Below are positions 1 through 9,731 of a stretch of 20,976 nt of DNA, in pieces. Location of the stretch: the NCBI GenBank assembly GCA_000697455.1, contig JNET01034357.1, positions 1 to 20,976 of the forward strand. Direction: 5' to 3'. The position numbers and the translations under genes are program-made. How positions within the stretch are numbered: position 1 is the stretch's first letter; each line of letters begins with the position of its first letter. A model generated the notes under the pieces. The model worked only from the letters and a program-made list of their open reading frames with translations. It had not been told where the DNA came from and made no database searches. This stretch comes from Basidiobolus heterosporus B8920. Its lineage: Eukaryota; Basidiobolomycota; Basidiobolomycetes; Basidiobolales; Basidiobolaceae.

Positions 1-3000
1 AAAAGGCCAAGAAACTGGTGTTTCCAAACCATTTATCAAGTAGTCCACCTGGTAAGTAGCTCACAGCTTAAAATGTTTTGGACGGCCCTTTCCTTTGGGA
101 GTACTTTCTATTTCTTTTTCTCTACTTGTTGACTAAGTGCTTTCCTTCTCCTACCCTTGAATCAGACTCTCTACCACAAAACGTGCCCTTAACTTCTGAA
201 GGCGATCATAACGCTCACCTGGAATTCCCAGCCTCTTCGCCCACCAATTATAAATCCTTTCAAACTCAAACGCAAGATTCAGATGACGACGATGAATTAC
301 TCGTCATGAGTGTCCCTCATCCTGAACTCGAGACACCTGACCAAACTCAACCTTCTGATATAGAGTTATTACCACCCTCTGATGTTGAGGAATTTCTCTC
401 TCAAGGAACCCCCTTTGAAACAGAGACTTTCGATGAATTCAGTTCGCAACAGGTCCCTGTAGAGGAAAATTCCATGGATTTGGAATCAACCTCTATGGAA
501 CCTCCTTACGTAGAACCATTTGATCAACAAAATACAACCATTCCTTCCCATGAGATCGAAACTATGGCAACGACAAACTCACCCGACGTTACAATGGAGA
601 CGGAACCGAACCTCAGTTCACCTATTCATTCCACTAGCACAAAACCAGCCATTTCACAAAATCTTTTATTTCTAAGTGATGACGAAGGTTCTGAAGTGGA
701 GTCCGAAGTGAGTGGAAAGTTCCCGTCTGGACAGAGTTTATTCGAGACAAACCTATTACCTTCTCATAATAAAGAGGTGGGGAAATTCGGTGGTTTATTT
801 GCGACGAATTTCTCGAAATTCTCTACGAAACAAGGACAACATGGTTACATGAATTTTAGCCATAAACAAGTGGATGCACCTTTGGTTCCTTCGGAACTCG
901 AATCACAATCTTTCTTGGATTCACAAGATACAAATGTCTCCTTGTTCCCGGATACTCAACCATCTAATTTCTCCTTGGATCCAAATGAGTTCCCTATTCC
1001 TATGGAGCAAGCAGATAAAGGCAAGGGGAAGGCTAGAGAGATCTTGGAGGATGTGTCGGAACAGCCCGCTTTGTTTATGGATGTTCCCGAAGATCTGGAC
1101 GATCCGGATTTACAGGAGATGTACACCATTCCCGGGGAATCAGAGGAATACCAAGAACTACTTTCCCTCGAAAAAGCCGAGTCACTGAGCAATTCCAAGA
1201 AACGCATTTTAGATGACAACGACTTTGCTATCAGTGTGGCCGAATTACAAACCACTGGAGAACCTATTGAGAGTTTAAAAGGTAGTCATCCTCCACGCTC
1301 TTGATCTACACTGTTGTTCGGACATTCGTTGTTAACCTTTCTTATTTTAGAATCCTCGCCACCACGCAAGGCTCAGCGCTCAACGAAAACCACTCAGGGT
1401 ATGGCCAAGCCTCGAAAGGTATTTACTCCACAAATTCATTACACCAAGGATTACACGGAGATCCCCGAAACAGGAGGGTTTATTTCGGCCACGACTCACA
1501 AAGGGACGTCACTCTTCTTCTCACAAAAGACCTCATCCTACCTCAAACCACAATATCAACATAAAAGACCGCCAAGCGGCAGCTTACTCGGCACCTCTAT
1601 CTATCGAATCATGGACGAACTAGATGATGAACGCTTTCACGAAACACGGAATCAGTCGCTAGGTCGGGCTGAAGAAACCTCGGAATCACTTGATGATAAG
1701 CCGGAGACGGAGCTTTGGGTCAATAAATACGCACCGAGCCGATTTACCGAGCTGGTTGGGGATGATCGATTACATCTACAGGTACTCACTTGGTTGAAGG
1801 AGTGGGATTATTGCGTGTTTAAGAAAGGGCCAAAACCAGGGAAAAAAGCCAACCATTCCAATTACTCATCAAAGTTCGAGTCCAGTCAGAAACCACTCGA
1901 CCCTCTTGGGAGACCTCAGCGTAAGATCTTGCTTTTGACCGGTCCTCCGGGTTTGGGTAAGACGACATTGGCTCATATCATCGGGAAGACCGCGGGGTAC
2001 AATATAGTCGAGGTCAATGCTAGTGACGATCGGACTGGTGCGCTACTGAAATCCAAATTGGTCTCTGCTACTGAAATGCAGTCCGTCTTGGGCGACAAAA
2101 GACCAAACCTCCTGGTGATCGATGAAATTGACGGTGTTGCTCCGGGTAGCAAAGATCAAGGGTTTATTAATCTTCTGGTAGATACCATCACGGCCGGTAG
2201 TCAGCCTGCTGAAGCCTCCCACGCTGCTGGCAAGAAGAAGCGCAAAGGAAAAAACTCCCGGCCTCCGCTCCTGCGACCCATCATATGTATATGTAATGAT
2301 CAGTACGCACCTGTGTTGCGCCCTTTGCGAACGATTGCTCAGATCCATGTGGTTCGTCCATGCCCTGCCAACAAGCTTATCGATAGACTAAATCATATAT
2401 GCCAAGAGGAGGATCTCATTGCCGATAGCAAGGCGTTAAACGCACTCTACGAGATGACCGACGGTGACCTGAGAGCGTGTCTGAATACCTTGCAGTTTCT
2501 TAAACGAAGGACCCGTCACGTGACCATCGACACGTTATCCCAGGTGTACATCGGTCGTAAGGATATGTCAAAGTCACTGTTCACCGTGTGGGAGAATATC
2601 TTTCTCAATTCGAGTAAACACCGGAAAACCATTCAATTTAACTCGGCTACCGATGAGTTTTGTGAACATGGAAATCAGGTAGAACTCGAGAATCGCTACG
2701 TGAACTCGTTGGTGTCGCTGGTCCATACGAATAATGAATATGACAAGCTTGTCCAGGGAGTGTTCCATAACTATCTCAATCAACGGTTCTATGATGGCTC
2801 GGGAGACAAACTTCACAAAGCTGGCGAGTGGCTGTTCTTCTATGACCAGATGAACGCCTCCATCTGGTCCAGTCAGCATATGGAGCTCTATGGCTACTTG
2901 GCCTACCCCGTGGTTGGTTTCCATCCGCTGTTCTCCAGCACCACGAGGCCTTTCATAGAGTATCCCAACAAGCAGTACGAAACAGACCAGGCCAAGCGCA

Positions 3001-3626
3001 TGAAGCGGAATATCATCGAAGCGCTGATGAGTAACATGAGGCCTATCACTCGACGGAACTTCACCACCAATTCGATATCTCTGGAGCTAATCTCGCCCTT
3101 GCTTCGAATCATCTCACCCGAGCTCAAGTCAGTCAACTCTCAATTACTTCGAAGCACGGAGAAAGCTACGCTTGACCGATTGATCGAACTAATGATAGGA
3201 TTTGGTTTGAATTTCGTTCAGGAGAAGGTGGATGAAGCAGGGTTTATATATCGTATGGAGCCCCCCTTAGAAAAGCTCATCGATCTATCCACCTGTCAAG
3301 CAACCACCATCCTGATCAACCGCTACGCAGTTCGTCAACTGATTTCACAACACATAGAGATGGAAATGGTCCGTAGAAAAGATGTGAAGCTTGAAGCTGA
3401 AAGACAAGATGTCGCTCAATCCAAGGCCAAGTCTATGAAGCGAGAAGATAACCTGATCACCTCCACCATGACCGCCTTCTTCTTGCGCAAGTCTCCGCGC
3501 AACAACAAGACGAATGATTCTCTTTCGACCACGAAGAACCATCAAAAACCGCTCGTCTGGTATAAATACCACCAAGGGCTCTCAGATGCAGTGAGGAAGC
3601 CTATGTATGTAAAAGACTGGTTCTAA
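1..3626 (+). CDS. CTF18: CTF18, large subunit of alternative PCNA clamp loader (5' end outside window)
   Basis: Large subunit of the Ctf18-RFC clamp loader, which handles PCNA at replication forks and supports sister-chromatid cohesion in the nucleus. Inferred exons are 1-51 (partial, frame open from base 3), 166-1281 and 1351-3626; both introns (52-165 and 1282-1350) are phase 1 and join without breaking the frame, giving at least 1146 residues. The AAA+ module begins near 1710 (ELWVNKYAPSRF). Walker A is GPPGLGKTT at 1941-1967, Walker B is LLVIDEID near 2109-2132, and the sensor region CICNDQYAP follows. A PIP-like TSTMTAFF lies at 3459-3482. The C-terminal WYKYHQGLSDAVRKP tail matches the Ctf18 tail that binds Dcc1-Ctf8. 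The apparent hydrophobic start at 78 is intron read-through. The Ser/Asp/Glu-rich N-terminal part, about 500 residues before the AAA+ module, is long for the family. A separate upstream gene ending at 1304 is a less likely alternative. Confidence 0.92.
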
Positions 3627-3739
3627 ACGCTCTTTTGTATGAAACCCTCAACTCATCCCGATGCATACCACCCACCCTAGTTGTACAATAATTCTACTCA
3701 ATAAATTAGATGGTTTATTTAATATATGTATATTTACAG
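3627..3739. terminator. Convergent 3' ends with poly(A) signals on both strands
   Basis: CTF18 (plus) and the PHO80-like cyclin gene (minus) stop 113 bases apart. AATAAA lies at 3700-3705 on the plus strand, and TTTATT at 3714-3719 reads AATAAA on the minus strand. The two transcripts probably overlap at their 3' ends. Confidence 0.5.
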
Positions 3740-4415
3740 TTATGTCTGAGTAGGCCGCAGTTGATGGCTATGGTAAGGATGATAGACCGCTCTAGCGCTG
3801 CCTTTGGCATTGTGTGAGGGGTGCTTCATGGTAACTGGAGCCTTGCCCTCCATCACCGTATTTCGTAATAACACCGACCACTTGTCGAAAGCATGTGTGG
3901 TGACAAATAGATGGAACTGGATAGCTTTGAGGAACTCCAATTCATCCAGGTTCAACTGGAGGATCGGGAGTTGGGCTAATTTGGACCATGCTTTCGTAGA
4001 TATGGTACGATCATGTAGGAACTTGTGGGCAGCAATCAACGCACCCATAAATAATCTCTCACCACCTGCACCCCCGTTCTTTCGGAAATGTTTCAAGTAA
4101 TTCTCACCGTGTTCAGTTCTCATGGTATTCAAACGAAACAGGTACAATATGGCCGTAAGCAACGTTGAATATGTGGTTCCTGAGTAGTGGACAACTCGAC
4201 GAATGAAACTCTTGAGGTGTAGGGAATCAAGAGTCTCGGTGAAGATCGAGTCTAACGCCAACACTGTAAAATCTTGGTTGAGAATAGAGAAGAATTAACG
4301 ACTTTTTGTTAGAACAACTTTTCGAAGGCGTAAACATACCGATCGTCAGGTCCAAGAACCTCACTTTGTTACCAGCCAAAAGCTCTGTGTTCCTGGAAGA
4401 AGCGGTTGCACTCAT
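3740..4415 (-). CDS. PHO80/PCL-type cyclin
   Basis: A small cyclin of the fungal PHO80/PCL group, which activates Pho85-like kinases in nutrient and cell-cycle signalling; the particular role here is unknown. Two exons are inferred: 4340-4415 from an ATG, and 3740-4263. The 76-base phase-1 intron has donor G|GTATGT and acceptor TTTTACAG and gives 199 residues. The cyclin box is visible in order: a helix with HYSGTTYSTLLTAILYLFRLN-like character, then RLFMGALIAAHKFLHD, then a conserved AWSKL, then LDELEFLKAIQFHLFV. The second exon alone has no ATG at its start, so the upstream exon is needed. The protein is short, with almost nothing outside the cyclin box, and ends in a His/Thr-rich tail. It converges on CTF18 and diverges from CKS1, a subunit of another cyclin-dependent kinase. 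An additional upstream exon cannot be excluded. Confidence 0.82.
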
Positions 4416-5077
4416 ATTTACGAGGTTGGGGAAGGGAAGTCGTAATCATGCACGTATGGTGTCCTTAAAGAAAGGAGAAGGACCTTGGCACGTATAAACA
4501 GTAAGGAAATGGCTTTATATAAAGAGGTGGTGTCTTGTCTTTTTGTGACTAACACTTGAGGTTCCTCAACCAGAGAAAACTAGAATTTCATTAGCATACG
4601 TTGGTCAATTTAAATGAAAATTCGGATTTCTTCAAGCACCTCTCATAAATCTGGATCAGTCAATAAGAACACTAAGCTTAATTGAGACGAAATCGTCTGG
4701 GGCGATGCCAAGATCTGCCAAGACTTGTCGATCTTTTGAAGATGGTTATTGAGCAAGATTACTTAGCCTTAATCTACACCTCTTGGCATGTAGCTTGGTT
4801 GGTATTTTTTTGGATTGGAATTATATTCGCTAGACTGATGGTCAGAAACAAGTTAGGGTTAAACCAAGTAAGGGGACTTTAATCAAGAATGTTATACACC
4901 AAGTTAACCAGGTTATATCCACCAATCAGAACTCCCAATCCCACTCAACATGTTTACGTTTCATTGAATTGTTTTGAAGAGAAGGAAATTTTTTTCTACT
5001 TCGTATTACTACTATTACGACTTGGCCAAATCCTTCAATTCCTTCCACTTTTCTTCTAAGCCGTTTAGTAGTTGATT
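4416..5077. promoter_or_regulatory. Divergent intergenic region between the cyclin gene and CKS1
   Basis: No convincing gene here. It holds a perfect palindromic TATA element, CTTTATATAAAG, at 4513-4524, about 100 bases upstream of the cyclin ATG and usable on either strand, and a TTAGGGTTA box upstream of CKS1. A 46-codon open frame from the ATG at 4742 has a hydrophobic stretch but no recognisable family. Confidence 0.45.
4853..4861 (+). promoter_or_regulatory. Telomere-repeat-like box upstream of CKS1
   Basis: TTAGGGTTA, about 217 bases before the CKS1 start. It matches one and a half TTAGGG telomere units and recurs upstream of other genes in this window. A role as a Tbf1/telo-box type site is inference. 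Confidence 0.4.
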
Positions 5078-5532
5078 ATGTTGGATGCCTCTAAGATGGC
5101 CCTTTCCCGCGGAAGAGACGAACAAAAACAAATGGATATCGCGAAATACCAGGACCAGATTTACTATTCTGATAGATATAGCGGTAAGCACTTTCGCTTT
5201 CTCCCCCCCTAAAGTGATAGTTAGAAGCTAAAGTATTGTTTAAGATGACGAATATGAATTCAGACATGTTACCCTTCCAAAACCCCTTGTAAAGTACGTA
5301 CCCAAGGATCGTCTGATGTCCGAAGAGGAATGGAGAGGTCTTGGCGTAACCCAATCCCCTGGCTGGGAGCATTACATGATACACGGTAGGTTTCTCACTT
5401 GTTATGTGTACCCTGCTGAAGACCAGGTTTAACTGACTGGATTTCTTTTTAGCCCCTGAACCACATATTCTCTTATTCAAGAGAGAAAGAGACTATCAGC
5501 TCAAGTATCCCAACGGAAAGCCCAAGTGCTAG
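5078..5532 (+). CDS. CKS1: Cyclin-dependent kinase regulatory subunit CKS1
   Basis: The small CDK-binding adaptor that docks on Cdc28/Cdk1 and binds phosphorylated substrates to promote multisite phosphorylation and cell-cycle transitions. Three exons are inferred: 5078-5183, 5245-5385 and 5453-5532; introns of 61 and 67 bases are both phase 1, giving 108 residues. The family core is intact: [20 protein letters not shown], then [23 protein letters not shown], then [15 protein letters not shown], which includes the [10 protein letters not shown] hinge region. The length is typical; the long yeast glutamine tail is absent. The start chosen is the first in-frame ATG at 5078, with an in-frame TAG directly upstream at 5069. 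A second in-frame ATG at 5096 has a better context (AAGATGG) and may be the one used. An out-of-frame ATG at 5085 lies between them. Confidence 0.94.
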
Positions 5533-6165
5533 ACTAACACATAACATTCTTCTTCGTATTCCTATGCTTATTATACACCTCAACCTCACGCTATGTCAAA
5601 ATCTACTTCACTTCTCAAGGAAGTCTGCTCACTCTTTCTTTTTACGTTTCATGTATTATATAAACTTTGAGGTTTCAGCCAGACTTTTATCTCTTCAAAC
5701 CACTACCTCATCGCTCACTTTCTTTCTCTTGTCGGAATCAATACAAAATAGACAGCGATGGCCAATTCCTACCATCACTTCAACACCCTCAGTTTGGGTA
5801 GTCTCATTAAATCTCCCGTGGCTCGTAATGAGTAGAATCTTCTAGAACCATCATGGCGGATATAGTTCGTACGATACCAACTAATGATGCAAATCTTTAA
5901 CATGTCAAGATCATTCGAGCTTTATTTCTAAAGTGAAAAGAATCCATGAAAATGTAGAGAAGGGAAGGGAAGGGAAAGATATGAGATAATGCATGGCATA
6001 CTTGTGTATGTGGGTGTGCGAATGTGTGCTATGATAAAGATTTCTCTTATGGTTAAATTGGAATATCAAAATAAAAATCAAAGGAATTACTCTCCTAGTG
6101 TATAGGAGCTATCAGTTGAATGTTGAAAATGTTTACATTGGAGGATGTGGGGATCAAGCTGCCTT
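5533..6165. other. Intergenic region between CKS1 and PCCB, one possible microprotein
   Basis: Between the CKS1 stop and the PCCB stop. It holds a TATA element (TATATAAA, 5657-5664), a pyrimidine-rich stretch and a 25-codon ORF described separately. A TTTATT near 5922 reads AATAAA on the minus strand and may end PCCB transcripts. A short GGGAA repeat tract lies near 5960-5975. Nothing else was recognised. Confidence 0.4.
5758..5835 (+). CDS. Possible 25-aa microprotein
   Basis: ATG at 5758 in a fair context (GCGATGG) opens a 25-residue frame beginning MANSYHHFNTLSLGSL and ending at TAG 5835. A TATATAAA element about 100 bases upstream and an intervening pyrimidine-rich leader look like a promoter and 5' UTR. 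No family is recognised and a frame this short arises often by chance. It could equally be the first exon of a small spliced gene or part of a non-coding transcript. Confidence 0.18.
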   Translation: MANSYHHFNTLSLGSLIKSPVARNE

Positions 6166-8088
6166 TTATAACGGGATGTTACCGTGCTTCTTGGCGGGGT
6201 TTTCAAGTTTCTTTTTCTCCAACATCTCAAGGTCTTCAATGATTCTTCTACGAGTAGTAGATGGAACAATGATGTCATCCAAGTAACCACGGGAGGCTGC
6301 TGGAAGTGGGTTGGCGAACTTCTTGACGTATTCGGCTTCCGCGTCAGCTTAAGTAAAGAATATTGTTGTTAGTCCAAGTGGATGCTCCACTGATTTCTCT
6401 TGTTACTTACCTCTGTTAGATTCATTTCTGAAGATGATCTCGACTGCCCCCTTAGCACCCATAACTGCAATCTCTGCAGTTGGCCAGGCGTAGTTGAGAT
6501 CACCGCGAAGATGTTTGGAGCTCATGACATCGTACGCACCACCGTACGCCTTACGAGTAATGACAGTAATCTTGGGGACGGTAGCTTCGGCGTAGGCGTA
6601 GAGTAGCTTAGCACCATGTCTGATGATACCGTTATATTCCTGAGCAGTACCCGGAAGGAAGCCTGGTACATCTACGAAAGTGACGATGGGAATATTAAAG
6701 GCATCACAGAAACGAACAAATCTTGCTGCTTTGACTGACGAGTTAATGTCTAAAACACCAGAAGAAACTAGAGGATTGTTTCCAACAACCGAGACTGTAC
6801 GGCCGTTCATGCGACCAAAGCCAATGACAATATTCTTGGCGTAATCTGGCATGACTTCGAAGAAGTGGCCATCATCAACTACTCTGGAGATTACATCCTT
6901 CATGTCGTAGGCTTGGGTAGAATCGGCAGGAACAATCTGATCGAGAACAGGGTCTTGACGTTCCTTAGAATCCTTGGTGTATCTTATGGGACTGCTTTCG
7001 CGATTTGATAGTGGAATGAAGTCCACAAATTCTCTCAATTTAGCTAAAGCCTCCATGTCGTTCTCAAAAGCATTATGAGCGACACCAGATTTGACGGTGT
7101 GTGTCTTCGCTCCTCCTAATTCGTCCTGGGTAACTGTTTCGTTGGTGACAGCCTTGACAACATCAGGACCTGTGACGAAGAGATATGAACTATCGCGAAC
7201 CATGAAGGTAAAATCGGTAAGGGCTGGGGAGTATACTGCACCACCAGCGCAAGGTCCCATAATCATAGATATTTGAGGAACAACTCCAGAGGCTTCAACA
7301 TTTTTCTGGAAAATATCAGCATAACCAGCCAAGGAATCAACACCTTCTTGGATACGAGCACCTCCAGAGTCGTTAAGACCAATCACGGGAGCACCAACCA
7401 ACATAGCTTTGTCCATGACCTGGTGTTGATGGCAACGTTCATTTAGTTAGAGCAGTTATTTCTGAAGAAGCAACGTTGTTTAAGAAATACCTTGCAAATC
7501 TTGGTTGCATGCATCTTTGATAAACTACCACCGAAAGCGGTGAAGTCTTGACTGAAAACGTAGACTAGACGGCCGTTGATTTTACCGTGACCAGTAACAA
7601 CACCATCACCTGTAATTTTGTTGTTTTGCATACCAAAGTCATAGCACTGGTGCTCTACAAAAGCATCATATTCCCTGAAGGTTCCAGGGTCGAGCAAGAG
7701 TTCAATTCTCTCGCGAGCGGTCAACTTGCCCTAAGGAGTAAACTTGGTTTAGAAAAAATAGAGATTACGATTATTCAAAGAGATGAACCGACTTTGTTGT
7801 GTTGAGCGTCAATACGCTTTTGACCACCTCCCAAGGTAGCAGCTTTTCTTTTTTCCTCGATTCTTTCAAGAATAGCCTAGTAGAAGGAGTTTAAGTAAGA
7901 AAGTTTGAAAATGACGGACAAGAATTCTTCCCTCAACATACCTGCTCTTTAGTATTGCCGGTAGCGTATCCTCTAAGAAGAGAAACGGAGCTCAAACGAG
8001 TGATGGGAGCTTTGGCTGCAAACATATTGAGTCTAGCACGACCCAACATAGGGGCGGCGTAGCGTGATAGTAACTGGGCAGTGCGCAT
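6166..8088 (-). CDS. PCCB: Propionyl-CoA carboxylase beta chain, mitochondrial
   Basis: Carboxyltransferase subunit of propionyl-CoA carboxylase: it moves CO2 from biotin on the alpha chain to propionyl-CoA, making methylmalonyl-CoA in the mitochondrial matrix. Exons 7942-8088, 7793-7876, 7491-7730, 6411-7419 and 6166-6347 sum to 1662 bases, 553 residues (human PCCB 539). The first 40 or so residues are rich in Arg, Ala, Ser and Leu without acid, as in a mitochondrial presequence. Core motifs are intact: [16 protein letters not shown], then [13 protein letters not shown] (about 171-183), [27 protein letters not shown], and [18 protein letters not shown]. The C-terminus HGNIPL matches the family end HANIPL. 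ATG 8088 is the first ATG in frame. The donor of the second intron (7731-7792) is the weak GTCGGT; reading through it meets a stop. It is head to head with PCCA. Confidence 0.96.
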
Positions 8089-8714
8089 TATTGAGAAATA
8101 AGCACAGTCAATGTAAAAATGGTTCAAAAACTTGGCCTTGATGTGGATTCCTCACAGGGCCTATATTTATGTACTGTCGCAAAAGGCGTACCGGTAAGGT
8201 CTCTCGGTATTTTATGTAATATAAGTAAGAGCAATTGTATCAATTTCAAGTACCTGGATACGTATAGAATCGGCCTATTCTTACCCACTCGGAGGCTTAA
8301 AAGTGGTAAACTTCTTGATTGGCATTCTCATGTGATCGGTAAATACCATCAAGCCTTCCTTTAATTTAGCACTCCGGACTTCGCGACCAATTAAGCCATT
8401 TGTGTGTGGAGCAAGTCTGAGCCTCAAAAATTCTCACGAAATTTTCAATTCTGAAACAAGCTCCGAATTTTGAAGACACAGGTCATTTTCCACCATACCT
8501 GTAAGTATATATTCATCCGAATGCATGTATTGACAGATGATTGATGGACTTGTCGATGGGCCTATGGGAAGTGCTCGAGTATTCACTTGAAATCATTCAT
8601 TAGCATTCCCGTAGGTTACCCAATAGCACTCTTCGATAGTACTCTCCAGGTAAGATTCCCTATGCAAGGGCCGTTCCGAAGGTGTACCGGTGAGAGTGTA
8701 CGGATGAGAGCGTA

Positions 8715-8746
8715 CGGAGAGGCGGAGAGACGGAGAGACGGAGAGA
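8715..8746 (+). repeat. CGGAGAGA microsatellite, four units
   Basis: Four consecutive 8-base units, the first CGGAGAGG and the next three CGGAGAGA. Just upstream a looser 13-base pair of repeats (GAGAG[T/C]GTACGGA) suggests the tract grew by slippage. Confidence 0.85.
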
Positions 8747-9064
8747 TGGGTAGATACGTCGATAGGCCTCGTCGGTGTGAATTCTGCAGACTGCTACAAA
8801 AGAACGCTCTATTCCGCTTTTCGGCAGTGGATAGGCCAGAACTTCGTCATCAACGGAGCTACTATCAAGGCAGTTGAGTAACCGCGAGGGAGAATTTACC
8901 TATATCTGCGTTGGCAACCATTTGTCACACGTTTGGCAACCGAAAGATATTTACACTGCTTTTAGATGCTGCTTAGGCAGTAAATGCTTAGGCTATTCAT
9001 GAGTCTCGCCATTGTCCACCAAGTGGCTTAGGCAGCTAGCATATATGGATAGTGCCAGGTCAAT

Positions 9065-9119
9065 GATGATAAATCATCGCATATCACTAACGCTAAATCA
9101 TCAGTGATTATAAACCATC
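9065..9119. promoter_or_regulatory. Cluster of TAAATCATC repeats with small dyads
   Basis: Three direct motifs: TAAATCATC at 9070-9078, TAAATCATC at 9094-9102 and TAAACCATC at 9111-9119. The first sits in the hairpin GATGA-TAAA-TCATC (9065-9078); the second lies between ATCACT (9083-9088) and its complement AGTGAT (9103-9108). The cluster is in the shared upstream region of the PCC genes, so it may bind a regulator; this is inference. Confidence 0.35.
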
Positions 9120-9333
9120 GCGAATGGCTCAATTTGGTAGTATATTATGGTAATTTGTGGGAATCGAGAATAGCTAGTCGGGCTAAAGGATCTACAAGAA
9201 TCGGGTAGGTGTGGGGATAAGACTTACGCGGGGGCTCTGAATTGACGTTTTGTATTGCACACATTAATGAATGCCACTTACACAACGCTACATTGGGGTG
9301 CTTGCTGTTGGTGAACTCGATGAAGGGCAGGGC

Positions 9334-9341
9334 TAGGGTTA
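9334..9341 (+). promoter_or_regulatory. Telomere-repeat-like box upstream of PCCA
   Basis: TAGGGTTA about 390 bases before the PCCA start. One base shorter than the TTAGGGTTA box seen upstream of CKS1, so weaker on its own. Confidence 0.28.
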
Positions 9342-9731
9342 CCTAAACCTTGTCATAATGCGTTGTTTCAGAGGTTATTCTGGCTAATCACATCCAGATC
9401 GAAATTTGAAACTCCAGTTCCAAGAATAAAATGTCATGAATCCATCTACGGAACAGATTACTTGACGAATCTAGAGTGCATGACGCTGGTTGTTCAGGGG
9501 TGAGGGCCAGAATCAATAGACGGTAACAAAGATATCTCAGAGTACTCTCACGGGTGAGGTAATTCGGAAGCAATGGTAGTAACTGTACGGTAAAATAACT
9601 GCAATACAATATCATTTATTTACGTATATAGCGACTGGGTTACACGTGAATTGACTACCGTTTCCACAATAGCTCATAGTTCTTATATATATCCATTCTT
9701 CCAAGCTATCACCTCAACTCTCTGCAAGAAT

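Larger units (their letters stand above)
8089..9731. promoter_or_regulatory. Shared 1.6 kb intergenic region between PCCB and PCCA
   Basis: No supported gene. PCCB side: an AT-rich ATAAATATA-like element near 8162-8170 (minus), about 75 bases from its ATG. PCCA side: a TATATATA element near 9684-9691, about 45 bases before its ATG, and a TAGGGTTA box at 9334. Between them are a CGGAGAGA microsatellite, three near-copies of GCTTAGGCA at about 8973, 8987 and 9026, and a cluster of TAAATCATC motifs. Short open frames here show no family likeness. Confidence 0.5.

Noticed and set aside
78-165. Apparent hydrophobic N-terminus (signal peptide-like) of the first long ORF
   Set aside because: It is read-through of an intron: GTAAG donor at 52, pyrimidine tract and TCAG acceptor at 162-165, and the upstream exon joins in frame at phase 1.
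4742-4882. 46-codon ORF with a hydrophobic stretch
   Set aside because: No family likeness and no promoter signals; its end overlaps the TTAGGGTTA box in the CKS1 upstream region. Probably chance.
8089-8127. Upstream extension of PCCB adding about 13 residues
   Set aside because: It would start at TTG; the ATG at 8088 gives a normal mitochondrial presequence.
8587-8877. 96-codon ORF in the PCC intergenic region
   Set aside because: It runs through the CGGAGAGA microsatellite, which gives a low-complexity Arg/Glu stretch, and has no recognisable domain.
9063-9240. Possible C/D snoRNA (ATGATGA C-box-like at 9063)
   Set aside because: The nearest CTGA is about 170 bases away and there is no terminal stem; the repeat and dyad explanation fits better.
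9651-9731. Earlier start for PCCA
   Set aside because: The longer frame uses an upstream non-ATG or less plausible start that crosses the TATA-like element; ATG 9732 gives a clean presequence.
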